Below are positions 62,328 to 64,000 of a stretch of DNA of 64,000 bases, piece by piece. The first letter of the stretch is position 1. Every line of letters begins with the position of its first letter. Source of the stretch: Nocardioides mesophilus (GTDB taxonomy: Bacteria; Actinomycetota; Actinomycetes; Propionibacteriales; Nocardioidaceae); NCBI RefSeq assembly GCF_014395785.1, contig NZ_CP060713.1:2198501-2262500 (forward strand), read 5' to 3'. Position numbers and translations under genes: made by a program. The notes beneath the pieces were generated by a model. It was not told the DNA's origin, searched no databases, and saw only the letters and a list, made by a program, of their open reading frames with translations.

Positions 62328-62933
62328 TCAGATCCAGCCGTTCGAGTGGGCGAGTTGTGCGGCTTCGGCCCGGGTTGACGCGCCCGTCTTGCCGATGGCG
62401 GCCGACAGGTGGTTGCGGACGGTGCCGACGGAGAGCTGAGCGCGCGCAGCGATCACCGCGACCGGAGAGCCGTCGAGCGCAAGCAGCAGAATCTCCGACT
62501 CCCGGGTGGTGAGCGGCGATGGGCCGGACATCATCGCCTCGGCCGCCAGGTTCGGGTCCACCACGCGGAGCCCTGCATGCACGCGCCTGACGGCGTCCGC
62601 GAGCTCGCGCGCCGGAGTGTCCTTGATCAAGAAGCCGGCGGCGCCTGCGTCGAGGGCACGGCGTACGTAGCCTGGCCGTCCGAAGGTCGTCACGATCAGC
62701 GACCGCACGGCCGGCAGCTCGGCGCGCAGCTGCTCGGCGACCTCGAGGCCGGTGGAGCCCGGCATCTCGATGTCGAGCAGGCACACCTCGGCCCGCGACG
62801 AGCGTGCAGCGGCCACCACCTCGTCGCCGCGACCGACCTGGGCGACCACGTCAAGGTCGGTCTCGAGATCGAGCAGCGCCGCGAGCGCACCACGGACCAG
62901 CGCCTGGTCATCGGCGAGCAGGATTCTGATCAC
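62328..62933 (-). CDS. NarL/LuxR-family response regulator
   Basis: 201 residues. Receiver: MIRILLADDQALVRGALAAL, phospho-acceptor Asp55 in VCLLDIEMPGSTGLE, Lys in GFLIKDTPARELADAV. C-terminal LuxR HTH: LTTRESEILLLALDGSPVAV, QLSVGTVRNHLSAAIGKTG. It overlaps the kinase gene stop by four bases (62,930-62,933). Confidence 0.93.
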   Translation of the reverse strand: MIRILLADDQALVRGALAALLDLETDLDVVAQVGRGDEVVAAARSSRAEVCLLDIEMPGSTGLEVAEQLRAELPAVRSLIVTTFGRPGYVRRALDAGAAGFLIKDTPARELADAVRRVHAGLRVVDPNLAAEAMMSGPSPLTTRESEILLLALDGSPVAVIAARAQLSVGTVRNHLSAAIGKTGASTRAEAAQLAHSNGWI

Positions 62934-63994
62934 GGCAGAGAGACCTCCACGCGAGTTCCGGGATCTCCCGACAGATGGAGTGTGCCTCCTGCTGCCGACA
63001 CGCGCTCGCGCATGCCGCGCAGCCCGTTGCCGTCGTGACCGCCGTTCGCCTCGAATCCGGTGCCGTCGTCGGCGACGACCAGCCCGGACGGCGAGAGCTC
63101 GATCGAGACCATCGATGCCCGGGCGTGTCGGACCACGTTGGTCACCGACTCCCGCAGCACCCAGGCGAGCAAGGTGCGGTGCCGAGGATCGGTGTCGGCA
63201 ACGGTGCCGACCAGGTGCGTCTCGATGCCGGCATCCGCGAGGACCCGGGGCGCGGTGGCCAGCTCAGCCTCGAGGTTGGCTGCCCGCAGACCGCCGACCG
63301 TCGACCGGACCTCCCTGAGCGCCTGCCGGGCCGTTTCCTGGATCGACTCCAGCTCGGCACGAGCCCGCGCGGGGTCGACGTCGATGAGCCGGGCGGCGAG
63401 CTCGGCCTTGATCGAGAGCGCCGTCAACGAGTGACCGAGCACGTCGTGTACGTCGCGGGCGAGCCGATCACGCTCGGCGACCAGCGCCAGCTCCGCCCGG
63501 GCGTCCTCGGACCGCGCTTCAAGCTCGAAGAAGACACGCATTGCCGTGCAGAAGCCGATGATGGGCCACACCATCAGGAAGAAGAAGGCCGGGAAGTCAC
63601 CGCCGATCAGGGACAGGATCGGCAGCAGGGCGCTGATGACCGTGGTCCCCTTCCACCAGGGCGCCGGCACCATCAGCGCGGAGAACGCGCCCAGGTAGGG
63701 GGTGAGTCCGATGGCCTCGATGCCGATCACCGGCACTGTCCCCAGGGCCAGCAAGAGCATCGCGACCCAGATCTTCAACGCGTGGTCGCGCCACACGCTC
63801 CACCCGAACAGGTACACCACCGCATAGGCCGCGATGAGCGCCAGCGCCACCCCCTTGACGGGTGCCGACGCATCGGTCTGGAAGGTCTCGATCACCGGGT
63901 AGGCGAGGAAGACCAGCCACACCGCCGCAACGGCCCAACCCCACCGCTCCCAGGGGGACCGGCTGGAGTCGGCATCGGCGTGGGGTGCGGTCAC
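62930..63994 (-). CDS. Two-component sensor histidine kinase (DesK/LiaS-type)
   Basis: 354 residues from GTG 63994, close to the window end, so the start is not fully verified. About five membrane segments in the first 140 residues (WGWAVAAVWLVFLAYPVIET, GVALALIAAYAVVYLFGW). HisKA_3 dimerisation: AERDRLARDVHDVLGHSLTA (phospho-His). HATPase_c: VLRESVTNVVRHARASMVSI, VVADDGTGFEANGGHDGNGL. It precedes and is coupled to the LuxR regulator; the pair likely responds to membrane state. Confidence 0.9.
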   Translation of the reverse strand: MTAPHADADSSRSPWERWGWAVAAVWLVFLAYPVIETFQTDASAPVKGVALALIAAYAVVYLFGWSVWRDHALKIWVAMLLLALGTVPVIGIEAIGLTPYLGAFSALMVPAPWWKGTTVISALLPILSLIGGDFPAFFFLMVWPIIGFCTAMRVFFELEARSEDARAELALVAERDRLARDVHDVLGHSLTALSIKAELAARLIDVDPARARAELESIQETARQALREVRSTVGGLRAANLEAELATAPRVLADAGIETHLVGTVADTDPRHRTLLAWVLRESVTNVVRHARASMVSIELSPSGLVVADDGTGFEANGGHDGNGLRGMRERVSAAGGTLHLSGDPGTRVEVSLP

Positions 63995-64000
63995 ACCCGC

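Noticed and set aside
1-64000. CRISPR array or cas genes
   Set aside because: No regularly spaced repeats with unique spacers were seen, and no Cas motifs, despite the CHAT protease.

Overview
The window is high-GC DNA with GTG/TTG starts, strong GGAGG ribosome binding sites and an actinobacterial gene repertoire: tandem XRE-TPR/NUDIX genes, excisionase-type HTH proteins, an RsbW-like ATPase, DUF2975, a ROK regulator and DinB_2 proteins. It reads as a Nocardioides-like member of the Actinomycetota. The genus is an inference, not something the sequence proves.

Positions 1 to about 39,119 are an integrated mobile element in the 3' end of a tRNA gene, probably tRNA-Thr(CGT). The same 31 bp of tRNA 3' end lies at 1-31 and 39,088-39,118. 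Next to each copy, just inside the element, is a tandem pair of GTRAGCCAA repeats with identical 12-bp spacing, which look like integrase arm sites. The left end carries a coupled xis / small Cys-rich protein / tyrosine integrase operon, with the integrase frameshifted. The right end carries a replication-initiator-like HTH gene coupled to a MobF (TraA/TrwC) relaxase-helicase. No conjugation pump is visible, so the element looks mobilizable. Between the ends is cargo. There is a defence-like block at 6.1-11.9 kb with a CHAT protease, an ApeA-like HEPN protein, and a DUF3696-type ATPase coupled to a DUF2325-like protein. Regulators and small metabolic or resistance genes follow (NUDIX, DinB, GNAT, MFS exporter with regulator, methyltransferase, kinase). 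Four IS110-family copies and one IS256-family copy interrupt the cargo. An IS481-family element sits in the right tRNA fragment with a 15-bp target duplication.

From about 40.45 kb the sequence looks chromosomal. It holds a tRNA-distal terminator, a SulP transporter, a diacylglycerol-kinase-like enzyme with a convergent PAP2 phosphatase, and an integrase remnant. A ROK regulator then stands divergent from a nine-gene sugar operon: two TIM-barrel isomerases, a ribose-type ABC transporter, a Gfo/Idh dehydrogenase, a GMC oxidoreductase with its small subunit, and an ABM-domain protein. This combination resembles pathways that import a sugar or glycoside and oxidise it to a keto-sugar before cleavage. 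The last 8 kb hold an ABC exporter, a broken YncE/alkaline-phosphatase-type protein, an S51-type peptidase and a two-component system.

Many genes in both the element and the chromosomal part carry single-base frameshifts, several in G, C or A runs. Part of this may be sequencing error rather than decay. Positions of breaks are given in the entries.
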